64,000 nucleotides of DNA from Aureobasidium sp. EXF-3400 (GCA_024195585.1 SWBL01000052.1:124001-188000); one strand, 5' to 3'; shown: positions 1-12,908, counted from the first letter of the stretch. Translations and numbers: made by a program. The notes: a model not told the origin generated them from the letters alone.

Positions 1-117
1 CGCCCTGATGTCGTCTTCGAGGTCTTTGGTTTCTTGTGTTTTCCATGGCTCGCCGTAACGGATGATGGCACCCCTCAGGCCTAAGCGCTTCAGAATGTCT
101 CCCACTTTCAACGCCAT
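1..117 (-). CDS. 5' end of an unrecognised protein, cut by the window edge
   Basis: An ATG at 117-115 opens a frame that stays open to position 1, giving the first 39 residues of a protein that continues off the left edge. It begins MALKVGDILKRLGLRGAI and is basic then acidic, with no signal peptide or membrane segment. I do not recognise the family from this fragment and assign no function. The frame is short enough to be chance, but the start lies where a gene reading leftwards would be expected, away from the permease at 1357-3052. Confidence 0.4.
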   Translation of the reverse strand, partial: MALKVGDILKRLGLRGAIIRYGEPWKTQETKDLEDDIRA

Positions 118-1356
118 CTTGGATGTAACGACGCGTAGGGAAACAGTGTCGGATTCAATAACTGATTAAAACGCAGATGGCAGAATTGCGCAAGAAGCGA
201 TTAATTCTGGTGTCGCTGGATGATCGTGTGACAACAAAAGTGAGGTGAGTGAGAAAGTGAGGTGTGCAAACGACAGCCTTCTAGGAAAGCGAGCGAAGAG
301 CGTCAGATCTCTTAACGCGAGGAAGGCTAAAGATGCCTGCCTATCTCGTTTAGGTCAAAAGGCAAGTGTGATCGGGCAGGCGTGTTAAGTGAATCGATTG
401 ACCTATCACATGGGAAACAGCACAGGCCACGCTAGCGCTCTCACTTTGGAGTTTGCACTATCGCGTCTTAAGTGAGACTGTGAGAGAGATTCTGCTCGGG
501 GCCACTGTTTCGACACGACTTTCTCAATGCGAAAGTCTGTTGCGACAAAAGCTATCGCAAAGTATAATGTGCTATTACTTCGAACATGTGTTCGAACAGA
601 GTCTCGGAGTCACCTCTATTGCAGAGATGGTGGCTCACCTAGCGACGGAGATGTGACAAGCAAACGCTGCATGGAGCGATCCGGCTAATTCGTCGGCATC
701 TGTTGACATCGCAATAACAGCATTTTCGCCTCGAGCTCTAGCACCGCAACCAGAAGCATCTGCCATTGCTGTTCACGACATTGTCGACAGGAGATTCCTT
801 TGCCCATACCATCATCTCTTGCGTGTTTCTCCCTCGACTGCGACTGTACTCAAGTGGAATGTTGGCTTGTGAAGCGCCGGCAGAATCACATCGGTCGCCC
901 TCCAACCTAGAGTCTATGCCATGTTCGTTGGCATCAAGAGAACAACAACATTCCAAACCCCGTGTCAGCGCTGAGGCCTCAGTCACCCCAGCCGGACACC
1001 AGGAACATTGGTTTTTCCGAAGTCCATCAGCCCTCCCCCTTCTAATCCCAACACTTTCGAAAGGGGCGAGGGCCGGATACGCCGGCTAGAGCAGGACCTT
1101 CTAACGCAGACAGACAGACATATTCGCGACGTGACAAGTGTCTGCAAGACACCGATTGAGAAGCTGAGTGTTTTTAAAGAAGGGGTATCTCCGCCGTCAA
1201 GGCTCTGGTATTTACAATATAAGCTATATACAAAAATCGTGGATGGCATAATAAACAATGAAACTCGTGAGACATCATGAAGAGAAGCAGCAATCAAGCA
1301 AAAAACGCGTCAAAACACGCCGACCTGAGATGCAGGTTAGCGACTAGGTTCGCAAA
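118..1356. other. Intergenic, about 1.2 kb
   Basis: This lies between the truncated left-edge gene and the stop codon of the sugar permease. It should hold the promoter of the left-edge gene and the 3' end of the permease transcript. The open frames here (longest about 107 codons) overlap one another on both strands and show no domain, so I see no gene. Confidence 0.6.
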
Positions 1357-3052
1357 TCAAACATCAACTTTCTCGTTGTGGTGAACCTCAACCTTCTCTA
1401 CGCTGTCGGCGAACACGTCGACTTGGGTCTTGGAGAACTTTCTCGCGCTGATCTTCTTCTCGAAGAGCAAATCAAGCTCGGCGAAAGTGCGACCGCTGGG
1501 CTCAGGTACACGGAAGTAGGTGTAGATGATGCACAAGAAACAACTGCCAGCCCAGAAGAAACCGGCGTAGTTGCCCCAGTTCCATGCGCTTGGGTTGAGC
1601 ATGTATGGGGTCAAGACACTGCAGACAATGCCAACGATGTTGTAAAGGTTGCGTCCGAGGACGATGGTCTTGATTTGCAGGCGACGGGTCGAGATCTCGG
1701 AGACGAGGGAGTAGCAGACGGTTCCAACGGACAGCTGGTAGCACAAAGCCCAGATCAGCATCATCGAGCCGGTAGCGAGAGATGCGGAGTCCTTGTGGGC
1801 GTGAGGAACGAGTCCTAGGAAGCCCATGATGAGAAGCATAGTGCAGAGGCCGCAGAGACCGACCAAGTAGAGAGTTCTACGACCAATGCCAATGCTCATC
1901 AGGAACCACGCACCGAACACACCGGCCATGTTGATGCCGTACTGTCCAACTGCGAAGTCCATAGCCTTGCCGGGGTCGAGACCAGCTTGCTCAAGGAAGT
2001 AGGTCGAGTATCCGGAGAAAGAGTTGCCGCTGAGGTTCTGGATAGCCCAGACCATGCAGACAATCTCGGTACGGCGAAGATCGGTTCCCTTGAAGCAGTC
2101 CAAGTAGCTGGCGCCAGTTGTGATCTTCTCCTCAAGCTTGGTGGTGTGGACCATCATATCAATGGTTTCATCAGCATCAAAGTCGGTTTCGCGGTTCAAG
2201 CTGGTCAAGCGGAGGAGGGCCTTCTTGGCCTCCTCGACTCTGCCCTTTCTAACCAACCACCAAGGACTCTCGGGAGCAAAGGTAATTCCGATGAGGAGAG
2301 GGACAGGCCACATCCATTGGAGCGCGTAGGGAATACGGTATGCCCATTGATCGTTGCGATGCAGCAGAGACTTCACAACACCAATACCGATGGCTTGACC
2401 CATTCCCCAGCAGAAGTTGACGTAGGTTGTAAGGTATCCACGGAGAGCGACAGGGCAGACCTCAGAAGCATATGTTACGGTAAGGGTTTGGAAAATACCC
2501 CATGGAATACTGTCAAGATGATTAGCTGCTTGATTTCGCGAAATTGATGACATGGACTTACCCGCAGAGAATCTCAGCAACCAACAGAGTTTGGACGTTT
2601 TGTGCAGTGAAGAAGACAGCAGTGACAGCTGCGATCATGACGAGGCAAGTCATGACAGTGTAGCGGTAGCCGAAGCGCTCAGAGACGAAACCGTTGATGA
2701 AGAGACCGATGATTTCTCCAACATTGGCTCCGTTGCTGAGACCTGCTTGCCACTGTGCAGGTACCTGGTGTGTTCCATCGGCCAACAGTACACCATATTT
2801 CTCGTTGAACTTGGGGTGGGCGTAGAAGGCTCCAAGCAGACAGACGTCGTAGCCTTCCATGGCGATACAGGTCGAGATAAGGACACTCCAGAAGACGGCC
2901 TTGGGATACAACTTGATACCCTGCAAGAGGGTCATGTTGTGTTCCTTCTCTGTGGCGAGTTTGGCATTTGCGATGGTCATGTTGTTGGATTTGGTATGGG
3001 CGAGCTCATCCTTCTCGGGGAAGGTGAGCGGTTCACTTCGAATTTCCGCCAT
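1357..3052 (-). CDS. MFS sugar transporter, maltose/alpha-glucoside permease type
   Basis: This is a plasma-membrane sugar:proton symporter of the MFS sugar-porter family, closest in character to fungal maltose/alpha-glucoside permeases. It has two exons (3052-2562 and 2509-1357) around a 52-nt intron (GTAAGT...GACAG), giving 547 aa, normal for the family. The N-terminal tail is hydrophilic and about 12 hydrophobic segments follow. The loop motif PESPWWLVRKGR lies near residues 243-254 and ERFGYRY marks the first cytoplasmic loop. The C-terminal tail is charged. It lies 1.4 kb downstream of the beta-galactosidase on the same strand, so disaccharide or galactoside uptake is a reasonable inference, but the substrate cannot be read from the sequence. 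Confidence 0.92.
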
Positions 3053-4467
3053 GTTGGATTATTGTTGTCGTGATGGTATGAAGGAAGAGAAGTCGACTCC
3101 AGAAAAGAAGGAGCTTTTGAGGATGAACTGTTGGGAGATTGCATCTTCCATAGCTTTTAAGTATCACCGTCGAGATGATCCGGCCGACACTCCTGGAACT
3201 TTTTCCGAGGTCGCATGGTCTTCCCCACGCGTGGAAGCACGCTAGACGGACCGTCTTGCCCACTCTGATTGGTCTGACAAAGCTGGATCGGCCTTTGGTT
3301 GTTCCAGGGACGTGCGTGCGGAGAAGCGCAGGCTAACGGCCTCAAAAGGAGGCTTAATGTTAAGCACACATGCACAAGCTCGTCGAGGATCTTGTCGCTC
3401 TGCTTGTCTTTGTTGCTTGACTCCATGCCAGATGTTGCTTGCGGACCTCTGGTTCATCAGAATCGACATGGCTAGCTGGATGTCTGGCAATTCTATCAAC
3501 GCCAGTCGCTCCGGCTTCGTGCATAGAAGATGCCAACGTAGCAGGTATGCGAGGTACAACTAGATGGTAAGAACACATCGATTGGCAAGAAACACGAGCC
3601 ACATAGCTGGTACTGCATCAAAGGCCGATATTTGTTGTACATCCACGCGCGAGAAGGATCCGGAAAGCACTAGAAATCAAGTGTGGCTAGCATTCTGTAG
3701 TTCCTGAGCAAGTCCTTGTCATTCATGCCCTCGTGACCAGTGGAGGAGAAGCACGGCAGATGGACAGGAAGGTCACACCGAGGGAACCGAACAGCCCGGG
3801 GTTCCCCAAGTTTTGCAGCATCGATAGTGGGGGTGCAAGGACCATGGGGAGTGCCATGCAAAGTCATTTGTACAATGATTTCGGGTTAACTGAAGCGATC
3901 ACGGACAGATTGACCTATAACAGGTCAGCAAAAGGCCCGACTTCAACTGCGCATGTACTATATCCTTTTGAAACTTCCGTAACTAAGCGCTCATTGAGTT
4001 CCGTTGATGAGAAAGAGTTTGGAGATGGAGTGAGAAGGATTGTGGCTTGCGATTGTTTTGTGCGGGGACGCAACTTCCATGATGGAAACCTGTCTCCGCC
4101 AGATCTCCCAGTAAGCGGGATGCCGATTGAGACAGATGTCGCGATCTCAGGAAAAGCAATTGCAAAGAGTGCTTGATTCGACAGAAACATGTATACAATT
4201 TTATTGGAGACATGTACATGCTCATGTGTGCTGTTCATACCTATATCATTGCCTCGTTATCACCCCTTGGCCTGCCAGAGTTGATACACGATGGAAGCAG
4301 GGTAATGTATGGTATTAATATGGATCACTCAGAGCAATAGAGCGTGTTACACGATTGAAATATTCTGATTACATTATGGAAGCATGAGAGCTATCCGTCT
4401 GGGAAACAGTACTATAGCGATATCGCAATCGCAGTCGCATCGATGGCTCATATCGCATTAATTCCCC
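3053..4467. other. Intergenic, permease promoter side, about 1.4 kb
   Basis: This runs from the permease start to the beta-galactosidase stop and holds the permease promoter. A 147-codon plus-strand frame (3733-4176) has no recognisable domain and is probably chance. Near 4420-4460 there are short TCGCAN reiterations and a GCGATATCGC palindrome. No RNA gene was seen. Confidence 0.6.
3331..3336 (+). promoter_or_regulatory. GGCTAA, possible XlnR-type site
   Basis: The hexamer GGCTAA lies about 280 bp upstream of the permease start. GGCTAA/GGCTRA is the core recognised by the XlnR/Xyr1 family, which controls lacA-type beta-galactosidase genes in Aspergillus. A single hexamer occurs often by chance, so this is only a pointer. 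Confidence 0.2.
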
Positions 4468-7400
4468 TTAGTACGCACCATCTCTCTTCGACCATCCAGT
4501 CATGGGGCTCAAGGAGATAGGTCCGTATCCACTCTGGATGACGGGACCAGCGACCAAACTTAGGTTCGAGATCTTCGCACCGCCCTCATCCAGAGCCCAC
4601 AGCGAGACAGCAACGTAGTTGGGACCGTTGTAGTTGAAGATACCTTGTGGCACGGGGAACAAGTCTTGTGGGCCGATGTTCGAAACGTACTTGCCGAACT
4701 GGTAACCATTGACAAAGATTTGACTTCGGTATGCGACAGAAGCTGAGCCATTGCTGCTTGACGTGGTGTTCGCGAACGAGAACGACAGGGGAATGTCGTA
4801 GCCAGCGGGCATGTCCAGATCAAAGGTTGTGGAGTAGAAGGAAACACCAGGAGAGGTAACGCCAGCCATAGGTCCGAGGGTGCTGTTAGCCCAGTTGGAT
4901 GTAGGTGCTCCCGGAAGATGGAAGCCTTGACGCTCAGCATAAAGGCCTCCTTCGTTGAGAGGCCCTCTGGTGCGATCCTCGTAATCCTCGCCGTGAAGGT
5001 TGCCCGTGATCTTCCATGTTACTGCAGAAGCATTGCGACCGCCGAGAGAGTAGTTGAGGATACCGCGAGGTGTCTTCATCTCACTGGAACCTCCTTGTCC
5101 GTTCTCTTGGAGTCCCATGTGGTCAATGAGAACAGTCAGGACGTACGAGCTGCCCGAAGCAACGTTGGGCAAGTTGAAGGTCGAGTTGGCATTCGAGGCA
5201 GCATCGATACCGCGAGCGGAGCCGAGGAAAGTGCCATTCAGCCAAGCAGACATGCCAAAGGCTGAACCACCTTGGGTCTGTAGATATACAGAGTTCTCAC
5301 CACCAGTGGCGGTGAAATGACCACGGAAGAGAAGGCTGCCAGCGTTGTAACCATAGTCTTGTCCGTACAATGAGACAGGAGTGGTCAGATTACGTTGAGT
5401 GTTATTGCTGTACGTAAGGTCGGCATTGGTCCAGAGGCTGTCGTCGTATCCGGATGTGATCTCGGGCAGAGAGTTGATAACCTTCCATCCTACGGTAGAT
5501 AGATCAGGAATGGAGAGCGATGGTTCCTTGTAGGCAACAGAACCTGTAACCACACCGGAGCAGCTATCCTGAGCAAACTTGATGCTCTCGCCATTGAAAG
5601 TAAGCTCGGTAAGCTTTGCAGGTGCACCACCAACAATCTCGATCTCCGTGGTAGCATTCAAATCACCAGTGAGATGCAGAGAATTGCCGCTGACCTGAAC
5701 AGTACGCATGAGATAACCAGCCTTGATAATAGCAGCAGAAGTCTCCAGAGTGCCATTGGTGTAGTTACCAGAGACGGGACTCGAAGGCAAGTCAAGAACC
5801 CAGTAGTTGTAGGCATCGTTGCGATCCAGAATATACACGTAGAGCTCGCCAATCTTGACAATTCTTCTCTCTGAGCTGCTCTTGAAACCGAGAATAGTGG
5901 TCCCCTTCTTCTTTACAATATCAACACCAGATCCCTCCAGAATCTCGCTGCTGCAAGAGAGGGTGAGCGCAAGCTCATGGTTCTCGTTGGGACCTGCGTA
6001 GACCACCAGGACTTGCTTGTCGCCATAAGACTTCTGTGTGAAAATTTCAGCAGACGAGTAGAGCAGATTGGTACCCGCAGCATCATAGTCAGTGACCGCG
6101 AACTTAGAGTCGCGTCCGTTCAGGACGAGGGACCCGTTCAACTGAGGAATGGTGATGTTTCCTTGGCTAGTGGGTAGAGTCAACTTGAACTGAGTCGATT
6201 CATAAGAGTTATACACCGCATGCCTGATGACAAAGAAGTTGGTCCTGTTTCCGAATAAAGCCGTGACAGCGATCTCGGGGTTGTCAGTATAGCTTCCATT
6301 GGCATGAGTGTTGTTTTGAGGAATTGCAGTCAGGTATGCTGGTGAAGCTTGCAAGAAGTTGGCTTCGAGCTTTGCTTCGCTGTACTTCTCGCGCGAGACC
6401 TGTCGATCTTCGCTGATCACGGCTGCATAGTCATATGAGGTATAGCCACCTTGGTAACGAATTAGCATCGAATATTAGACCGAAGATTGGGAGATATTAC
6501 CTGGATGACCCAAGTTTCCCCAGTTTGTACCGCCGTACGTCATGTAGATGTTGAAGATGGTCACTCCAAACGAGAAGTCGTTCTTGTAGAAGACTCTTTG
6601 AAACTCGGAGTTGAGCAATATTCCACACTTTTCGAAGGTCGACCCACCCCAGGGGTCGAAGGAGCCTCCCTGGAATTCGAGAATTGAGTTGGGAGTCGAA
6701 GGGCTCTGTTCCTCGTGCAGGTCGCCAAAATACGTAGGGAGATGATTATCTGGCCAAGTCTGCGGATTGGCACAGTCAAAACCAAGAGCTATATAAACTG
6801 TCAGCAACTGGACCATATTTGGAGGTCTGGAAGGGGGGTCCCACGATAAGAATCATATCCATATATATTGACTGCTCCAGGCCCAGTGCCAGGGGCAAAG
6901 TAACCGTGAGGGTAGGCGTCGTTGAGGATGGAGGGTACAACGATTCCGGCATCTCTGAACTTTTGTTCAACCGCTGCCATGTATACCTACAACCCATCAG
7001 CAAGTGTTAAACCAGAGAGGATGTTTACAGCCTTAGAAGCTGCAACGTGAACGAACTTGATCAGGAAACTCAGGATCACTTGAGACTGCCTGAGAATACT
7101 CGTTCTCGGGCTGGTACAGGATGACCGGACCTCCCTCAGTGATCTGAGCCTTGGCGATAATCTCGCCAATAGCACGAGAATAGTTGTCGGTTGCGTCAAG
7201 GAAACGTGGGTCTCTTGTGCGAGGGATACCTGGGTTTCTCGCTAACCATCCGGGAAATCCACCACCAGAGACTTCAGCATTGATGTAAGGTCCAGGGCGC
7301 TGTATTCCGATCAGTGGGATGACGCGGATACTGGTAAAGTAGACTTACAGCAATCAGATATATGCCTGCCTGCTGGGCAGCTTCGAAGAAAGGCTCCCAA

Positions 7401-7803
7401 GCGAAGATACCCTCGGCAGTGAAATCGCCTTGCTTTCCTTCAACAAGAGCCCAATCAACGTAGAAGGAGACGGCATTGTATCCCAATGCCTTGATCTTCT
7501 GGAAGACGTCCAGCCACAAGCTCGGAACCGGCAGTCTTTGTAACGTCAGTGTCGTCCATGCGGTCAAGCACAGGAAGTCTCGTACCTGAAAGGGTGGAAC
7601 TCTCCAGAGTAGATCATGATTCTCTCACTACGTACGAAGAGAGAGTGTTCATCCCAGGTAACAATGTCCTGATAGATACCATCGCGCTTGTAGGGCTTTA
7701 TGAGATCGTTCAGATTGGTCTTTCTGAGAGCAAGAGCATCCGAAGTAATGGCCAGTCCTGCCACCAAAGCAGCGGCCTTCATGAAAGTTTTACCAAGCAC
7801 CAT
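4468..7803 (-). CDS. lacA: Secreted beta-galactosidase, GH35 (LacA type)
   Basis: This enzyme removes terminal beta-D-galactose from lactose, galactans and xyloglucan side chains outside the cell. It has six exons (7803-7586, 7535-7349, 7299-7057, 6986-6845, 6788-6501, 6449-4468) giving 1019 aa, the usual length of fungal GH35 LacA. The ATG at 7803 starts a clear signal peptide ([19 protein letters not shown]). GH35 landmarks are RPGPYINAE (residues 136-144), PENEYS with the acid/base glutamate near E202, and LEFQGG with the nucleophile near E301; [13 protein letters not shown] follows. The C-terminal half is beta-rich, with several N-glycosylation sequons. Introns are 50-70 nt; the donor of intron 3 (GTTCGT) is non-consensus. 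The maltose-type permease lies just downstream on the same strand. Confidence 0.97.
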
Positions 7804-9570
7804 CTTGTAATGTCTTTGGCTTGGGTACGAGACATAAAATGGCCTGCGGAACACTGAAGCTTTATGGCCATAGCCATCGATATGTATTCACCCGAGATGA
7901 ACTCAATTCATGTCTATCCAAACGCATGTACCCCTCTCGTGAGACCATGTCCCGGACAAATCTGCAACTCACAGCACTGCATAGGGAAATAGATCGGTGT
8001 GAAGTGAAGATGAGCAGGAACAGGATGGCGAACGTCATGCGGAGACCCCACTTCCGTCTTCCGATCGTGTTGATTCGGCTGAATTGTGCCTCTTCCTATG
8101 TAGAAGTCTGTCACAATGCAATTGTCGATATGCACAATGTTTTCGAGGTAAGAGGCAGCGATCACCGAGAGTCTTGATTCTAAAAATCCCCTGTGGACTG
8201 ATATTCATTATTTTGAAAAAATTGTGTAGAATTACAACTCACAATGTCGCTACACTTCACTGCGAGAAAGCGGCTGGATGAGATACCGTGACAAACTTTT
8301 GACTCAGACGAAGAGGGTGATCAACACTACTCGATGTAACCCTGGCTATTGATGAATTTTCACACCACTCAGGTATACGAGCTCTAGCGATTGATGCGTG
8401 AGGGGTGCAGCTCGGGGTGCATCCTCATCATCACGATGGAGAAGCTGTCCTGAGGTGCGGGGTGAATTCGATGCCTGTTTCGTTCTTGACCAGAGTCACT
8501 CAATTGACCAGGCTTCAAGTTGATTCTTGACCATCTTCAGAAGATAGCACGAGCATCCTTGCTGCTGTTACGCCCGTCATCTGAGGCGAGACATCGGCTC
8601 ACAAATACAATTGCTGTCCAGTCGATGATGAGATTCGAGGAAAGACCTACGTACGCATCGTTGTGGGAAAGTGGCTGGCAATTGATTAAACAGGTGGCTG
8701 GTAAAGAACAACTAGCACAACCAATCGCTGGGGCAGTTGAAAAGAATTACGATGACCGTGATCACACGTGTTGGCTCTCGATGAGATAATAATTGTTGCC
8801 AGGACAATTTACGATAAGACGCCGAATTGGTCCGGAAACAGGAATGCCATAGAGGAAACAGATGGCGTCAGCGAGGTGACTGATATTGTTCACCTCAGCT
8901 TGCGAGAAGTCCTACCAGCAATATTCATGGGCTGCTTAAACACAATAGGCATGCGAGGATTGGGTAGTGATGGACACAATAGCCAAGTGGTCTAGTGATA
9001 GTTAGCGAGCAGAGCGAATTCATCCGCGAGAAGATTCGGCAAGCGCAGGCACAGCCCTCTGGCCGCTTACAAACCCCGGTCCAGGCCGATGGCAGGAAAC
9101 GAGACGACTCCACGCTGACGCAGCACGGCAACGAATGGCCGAGCCAACAGCAAGCCAACTGCGATTCAGTCCAGCTAACCCAATCCGCGTCTCGCTCCAG
9201 CACTATCCCTGACCCTGACTGACCTTCTCGATTACATACCACATTCAATCTTACAAGCACCGCTCTCAGAGACAGAGAGCAAGTGAACTCGCACCGCGGC
9301 TCTAATCGTTAACGAATGGCGGCTTAACTTGTCTACCCCGGGAATTATCTACCGCCACGCCGAAGCATAACCCTGGCGCGCTGTCCTCGCTCGTTCGCGC
9401 GTTCTGGCCCACTCGACAGCTGCTGCTAGTACCCAAGACTCCGAATCCCCTGACTATCTCCATCCTCGACCGCAGCGCTCTTCTGCCTGCTGCGACAGTG
9501 ACCGCTGCATCTCCATCGTCGCATACTATCCTCGGTCCCACCTCGCCAGTCCACGCCCCCATAGCCCTTC
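7804..9570. other. Intergenic, divergent promoter region, about 1.8 kb
   Basis: This is the shared upstream region of lacA (minus) and the AGC kinase (plus). A CreA-like GCGGGG lies at 8457-8462. The stretch near 9360-9560 is C-rich and TCC-rich, typical of a fungal 5' leader for the kinase. Frames of up to 118 codons overlap on both strands and look like chance. Confidence 0.6.
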
Positions 9571-11658
9571 ATGCCTGGTGACAGGCGCACCTTCTCGGGC
9601 GTGTCCATGTCGACCAACAAATCGGTCAACGGGTCCAACTCGCAGGTTGGACAAAAGATCAAGAACTTTTTCCGCATCACCTCATCCTCGACCAAAGATG
9701 AGCCGATTGGCCCGGGAAAGACGAGTTCTGAGGGCCCCTCGACCCCGCGCTCTGAGCACAAACTCCGCAACAGTCGCTTTATGCCACACATCGGTCGAAA
9801 TAGAAGTCAGACCGTCGCCAGCGAAGGCAATGCCCTCGATGAGATGAGCCTGACCGCCAACGCCAATCCCTACTTCGCACACCAGGGTCCACCAGCTCTC
9901 CGCCATCACAACGCCGACAGCGTACCTCCAAGTCCCCCGGACACACCCATCAAGAAAGGTCAGGAGGCCGAAGACGAAGCTGCTGCTGTTGCTGGCAAGG
10001 AAGAGCTGGCACGGAAACTACGTCGCGTCGCCAGTGCTCCCAATGCTCAGGGCTTGTTCTCAAAGACCAACTCCAACGAAAGCCGGCCACAGACCTCTGA
10101 CTTGATGACCAAGGCCTCTCCACTCGCTCAACAACACTCAAACATCTCGGTCCAGTCAATGGTCGAGACGGTCCCCATGAGCAGCTCCCCCGATCTGCTC
10201 CCCGTACCTGGCATTCCTAGCCCTGGCAAGATTAGAAGTGCAGCCGCCTTCCGTAGGACATACAGTAGCAACAGCATCAAAGTACGCGATGTCGAAGTCG
10301 GTCCTGGAAGCTTCGACAAGATCAAGTTGATCGGTAAAGGCGACGTTGGAAAGGTATACTTGGTGCGCGAGAAGAAGAGCTCGAGATTGTACGCCATGAA
10401 GGGTAAGCACGCACACAGTCTTCAATCTACAATTACGTACTGACGATTTGCAGTGCTCAGCAAGAAGGAGATGATCAAGCGCAACAAGATCAAACGTGCT
10501 CTAGCCGAGCAGGAGATTCTAGCCACCAGCAACCACCCATTCATCGTCACACTATATCATTCTTTCCAGTCAGAAGACCATCTCTACCTCTGCATGGAAT
10601 ACTGCAGTGGAGGCGAGTTCTTTAGAGCTCTTCAGACTCGCCCAAACAAGTGTGTCGACGAAGATGCCGCTCGTTTCTATGCTGCAGAGGTCACAGCCGC
10701 CCTGGAGTACCTACATCTCATGGGCTTCATCTACAGAGATCTCAAGCCCGAGAGTGAGTTATACTCGCAAGTCACGTACAAAATTAGTCACACTGACATG
10801 CAACCCTAGATATTCTTCTTCACCAGTCAGGTCATATCATGCTTTCAGACTTTGACCTTTCCAAGCAGTCTGACCCTGGCGGTGTGCCTACTATGATCAT
10901 GTCTGGCCGTAACGGAGTCTCGAACAACCCCAGCAACATGCCCGCTATCGACACCAAGTCATGTATTAACAACTTCCGCACCAACTCGTTTGTGGGAACA
11001 GAAGAATACATTGCACCAGAGGTCATCAAGGGTTGTGGTCACACTAGTGCAGTCGATTGGTGGACTTTGGGAATTTTGATTTATGAGATGCTTTACGGCA
11101 CAACACCGTTCAAGGGAAAGAACAGAAACGCCACTTTCGCCAACATCTTGAGAGATGAGGTGCCCTTCCCTGAAGGGAGTGGCTATCCCAGTGTCAGCAC
11201 GTGAGTCGCTTGATACATGCAATCACAGCTTCGAGTCGCTAACAGCTTTTAGGCATTGCAAAACTTTGATCCGCAAGCTTCTCTTCAAGGATGAACTTCG
11301 CCGATTGGGCTCTCGCGCTGGCGCATCAGATGTCAAGGGCCATCCATTCTTCCGCCAAACACAATGGGCGCTACTACGCCACTCAAAGCCTCCGATCATA
11401 CCCAACCAGGGCCGAGGTGTCGACACTGTGAATTTCAGAAACGTCAAGGAAAGTCATAGTGTCGATCTTGGTGGCTCCAAGGTGAACAAGGGCTTTGGGG
11501 TGAACGCAAGTAAGATGAAGGGTGTACCTCTGGACAGCAACTTGGCCACGCCTGGCGGCGAGATTGCAGATCCATTCGAGGAGTTCAACTCCGTTACGCT
11601 ACATCACGATGGAGACGACCAACATCACGATCACCAATATCACGAGGCGCAAAGATAG
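9571..11658 (+). CDS. nrc-2: AGC protein kinase, NRC-2/Fpk1-Kin82 (flippase kinase) type
   Basis: This is a Ser/Thr kinase of the NRC-2/Fpk1 branch. In yeast these phosphorylate lipid flippases; in Neurospora nrc-2 represses conidiation. It has four exons (9571-10402, 10454-10753, 10810-11200, 11253-11658) giving 642 aa. A Ser/Pro-rich N-terminal half (about 245 residues) precedes the kinase domain. The glycine loop is GKGDVGKV (255-261), the ATP lysine is in YAMK (K277) and the catalytic loop is YRDLKPEN (D373). The magnesium motif is DFD (391-393) rather than DFG, as in this subfamily. A long activation-segment insert precedes APEVIKG, and HPFF precedes an AGC C-terminal tail. Introns are 51-56 nt. 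Assignment to this subfamily rests on the DFD motif and the insert. Confidence 0.93.
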
Positions 11659-12496
11659 GACGCTGCCCCTCCGTACCCGGGAAGTGTCACGCTATGCTGA
11701 TGGTCGCCATATGGTAGAATGGCGTTCACACAAAAGGCATTCTCATGCCAAAGCATGGCGGACAGCTTGTATATCTATGCCATTGTTTTTTAACGCATGC
11801 AATCCGGTGGAGTTTTTATAGGGGCGTTACTATTCTTACTGGCCTTTGAGGCTCAACACGGGAAAGCGAATGTTCTGCCTGTCTTTTCTCTTTGTAACGG
11901 TGGTCTTCAGATCCTAGCGCTTGACGTGTTTGAGTCGATGAATGATACATTAAAATTCTTCTCCGAGTCTATGTGCCAATATTCAATGTGTCAACAGGTC
12001 GTCCAATCTTTCGCAAACCGGTTATTTCACACTTGTGACGTATTTATCGAGAAACTGAGCTTCGAAGTTGATGTTCAGGTAAGGGGGTGAGTTGCATATG
12101 AAAAGGGAGCTTCTTGATAGAGGTAGACGCTTTAATTCGAAAATTGGTCATTACAACACCACACCTTACTTTTATAATTTCTCAACGCGGGAAGCCGATG
12201 TAAAATACTATATAGAGGTGCTATATCGATTTTTAATGGTCATATTGAGTGTCTTGTCGGCTCTGTCGCCATCTATGTCTTTATATCACTAGTACGGAGG
12301 AGCACCCTGTCCAATTTCCAGTCTTGGCGTCTACAAACCCAAAACACTTTGATGGTCCTTTGTTTCTCTCGCTAACACAATAAACACAACCCATAGTCCA
12401 GCCTCTCAAAACACAAACGCAGAACCAAGACCACTGTCAGACTTGCGAAACAGACTCTGCAATCATCGACGAACATCATCCCAGCACAACTTCACA
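11659..12496. other. Intergenic, about 0.8 kb
   Basis: This holds the 3' region of the kinase gene and the promoter of DAD3. It is AT-richer than its flanks between 11930 and 12290. The last 150 bp are C/A-rich (ACACAACCC-like), typical of a fungal 5' leader. No gene was seen. Confidence 0.6.
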
Positions 12497-12908
12497 ATGT
12501 CAGGCCTCGACAGTAGCCCAGGAGCCACAGGCGAGGAGTCCTTATCACCATTGGAGCAAGAAGTCCTCGACGAGTACGTGCGACTGGCAGGAAACCTCGG
12601 AGATGTGAGTCTGCTTTTCGATTCCGACATCAAGAAAAGATGCCATTTGTGCCTCATCCACACGTGTCCAGTCTCCAACAAATTACGATACCCCCTTCAC
12701 AATACTCCCCGATATATGAAGATACAAATACTGATAAGACTGATAGCTTTCTGCACTTCTCAATGATCTTGCTTCCCGTCCTAGCGCAGAAATTCTCGAT
12801 GCGTTGAGAGGGTTGGAGAGGAAGACGTCGACCGTGTTTACATTGCTCAAGGCTAGTGTTTATTCTATCGTTCTGCAGCAGGAGATTAGGGATGATGAGG
12901 CTGTCTAA
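12497..12908 (+). CDS. DAD3: DASH/Dam1 complex subunit Dad3
   Basis: This is a small subunit of the DASH (Dam1) ring, which couples kinetochores to spindle microtubules. It has two exons (12497-12604 and 12747-12908) around a 142-nt intron, giving 89 aa, right for Dad3. The N-terminal half has SPLEQEVLDEYVRLAGNL. The second exon has the conserved ERKTSTVFTLLKASVYSIV segment followed by LQQEI. The protein is helical throughout, with no membrane segment. The splice junction falls in phase 0. It could be missed by automated annotation because neither exon exceeds 55 codons. Identification rests on the C-terminal signature. Confidence 0.9.

Noticed and set aside
3733..4176. 147-codon plus-strand frame
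   Set aside because: No domain, overlapped by minus-strand frames, and in promoter sequence.
8965..9040. tRNA-like stretch (ATAGCCAAGTGGTCTAGTG)
   Set aside because: It resembles a D-arm, but there is no matching acceptor stem, no GTTCRA T-loop at the right spacing and no CCA-proximal pairing.
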